7,806 nucleotides of DNA, from positions 1-7,806 of the forward strand of contig CAUJJQ010000119.1 in assembly GCA_963205285.1 (NCBI GenBank), given 5' to 3'. Shown piece by piece: positions 7,349 through 7,806 of this stretch. The translations under genes were made by a program, and so were the position numbers. Origin of the DNA: Pseudomonadota bacterium. GTDB lineage: Bacteria > Pseudomonadota > Alphaproteobacteria > Sphingomonadales > Sphingomonadaceae. Below the pieces are notes generated by a model, which ran no database searches, was not told the DNA's origin, and saw only the letters and a list, made by a program, of their open reading frames with translations. Position 1 is the first letter of the stretch. Each line of letters begins with the position of its first letter.

Positions 7349-7806
7349 ATTCCCTGAACTTATCGACCAGTTCGCGCAGCCGCCCGTCACATTTGAACGC
7401 GGTGCGGTTGGTAATCAGCCGGGCCGAAACCTCTGCCAACACCGCGCGTTCGACCAGCCCATTTTCCTTGAGTGTGCGGCCGGAGGAAACAAGGTCAACG
7501 ATGCGGCTGGCCAGCCCCAGTTGCGGGGCAATTTCCATCGCGCCGTTCAGCTTGACACATTCGGCCTGCACCCCGCGCGCGGCGAAATAGGCGCGGGTGA
7601 TGGCGGGATATTTGGTGGCGATGCGCATATGGCTGGCGGGCGTTTCGACCAGCCCCTCCGGCTCTGCCAGCGAAATGCGGCAATGGCCGATGTTGAGCGC
7701 GACGGGCGCGTAAATCTCACTATAGGCGAATTCGTCGATAACGTCCGACCCGACGATACCGATATGCGCCGCACCATGCGCGACAAAGGTCGCCACGTCG
7801 AAGGCG
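7329..7806 (-). CDS. hisG: ATP phosphoribosyltransferase catalytic subunit, short form (5' end outside window)
   Basis: HisG condenses ATP and PRPP to phosphoribosyl-ATP, the committed and feedback-controlled step of histidine synthesis. The last 158 residues are visible; the frame is open to the window edge ([21 protein letters not shown]), so the roughly 55-60 N-terminal residues lie outside. Visible landmarks are HIGIVGSDV, the RIATKYP segment, [15 protein letters not shown] and the PRPP-binding loop [15 protein letters not shown]. The protein ends about 45 residues after that loop, at FREYALATA, without the C-terminal ACT-like regulatory domain of long-form HisG. It is therefore the short form, which in characterised systems needs HisZ as a regulatory partner; hisZ would be expected upstream, outside the window. 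The stop TGA (7329-7331) lies inside hisD. The GTG at 7796 is internal, not the start. Confidence 0.95.
   Translation of the reverse strand, partial: AFDVATFVAHGAAHIGIVGSDVIDEFAYSEIYAPVALNIGHCRISLAEPEGLVETPASHMRIATKYPAITRAYFAARGVQAECVKLNGAMEIAPQLGLASRIVDLVSSGRTLKENGLVERAVLAEVSARLITNRTAFKCDGRLRELVDKFREYALATA
7340..7355 (-). promoter_or_regulatory. hisD ribosome binding site with two competing starts
   Basis: The Shine-Dalgarno-like AGGGA (7351-7355 on the minus strand) is followed by ATG after 2 nt (7346-7348) and by in-frame TTG after 8 nt (7340-7342). A 2-nt spacer is unusually short for efficient initiation, whereas 8 nt is near optimal. The two starts differ by two residues (Met-Arg), so function is unaffected, but translation rate could be set by the weaker TTG. 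The site lies within the last codons of hisG. Confidence 0.4.

Overview
All six genes in this 7.8 kb window lie on the minus strand, so in the direction of transcription the order is hisG (cut by the right window edge), hisD, nusB, thiL, hppA, and then a secreted S9-family peptidase. The sequence is GC-rich and densely packed. The order hisG-hisD-nusB-thiL-hppA, the short-form HisG lacking a C-terminal regulatory domain, the K+-independent H+-pyrophosphatase and the exported prolyl-oligopeptidase-like enzyme together suggest an alphaproteobacterium, most likely of the Sphingomonadales. That assignment is an inference from gene content and style; no marker RNA is present.

Right part (about 4614-7806): a tight block of housekeeping genes. 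hisG and hisD, the first and last steps of histidine synthesis, overlap by 20 bp. nusB (antitermination factor) follows after about 48 bp. thiL (thiamine-monophosphate kinase) overlaps the nusB stop codon by two bases if it starts at the CTG proposed here. The spacing suggests one transcript that ends at a hairpin just after thiL (4581-4612).

Middle (about 2249-4613): hppA, a 705-residue membrane H+-translocating pyrophosphatase with its own leader of up to about 120 nt and a clear intrinsic terminator (2249-2275). Its stop codon lies in the loop of a perfect 8-bp hairpin and is followed by two copies of a 14-bp repeat that echo the last codons.

Left part (1-2248): a 699-residue signal-peptide-bearing S9 serine peptidase with an N-terminal beta-propeller-like half and a C-terminal alpha/beta-hydrolase half (Ser535, Asp614, His650). 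Beyond its stop is a palindromic, REP-like element at the window edge.

The window is mostly core metabolism. I found no CRISPR array, phage gene, insertion sequence, RNA gene or defence system, and I do not see an undescribed multigene system. What merits a second look is local: a probable CTG start for thiL, a 15-bp in-frame duplication in thiL, the repeat and hairpin structure around the hppA stop, and the cysteine pair and atypical histidine motif of the peptidase.
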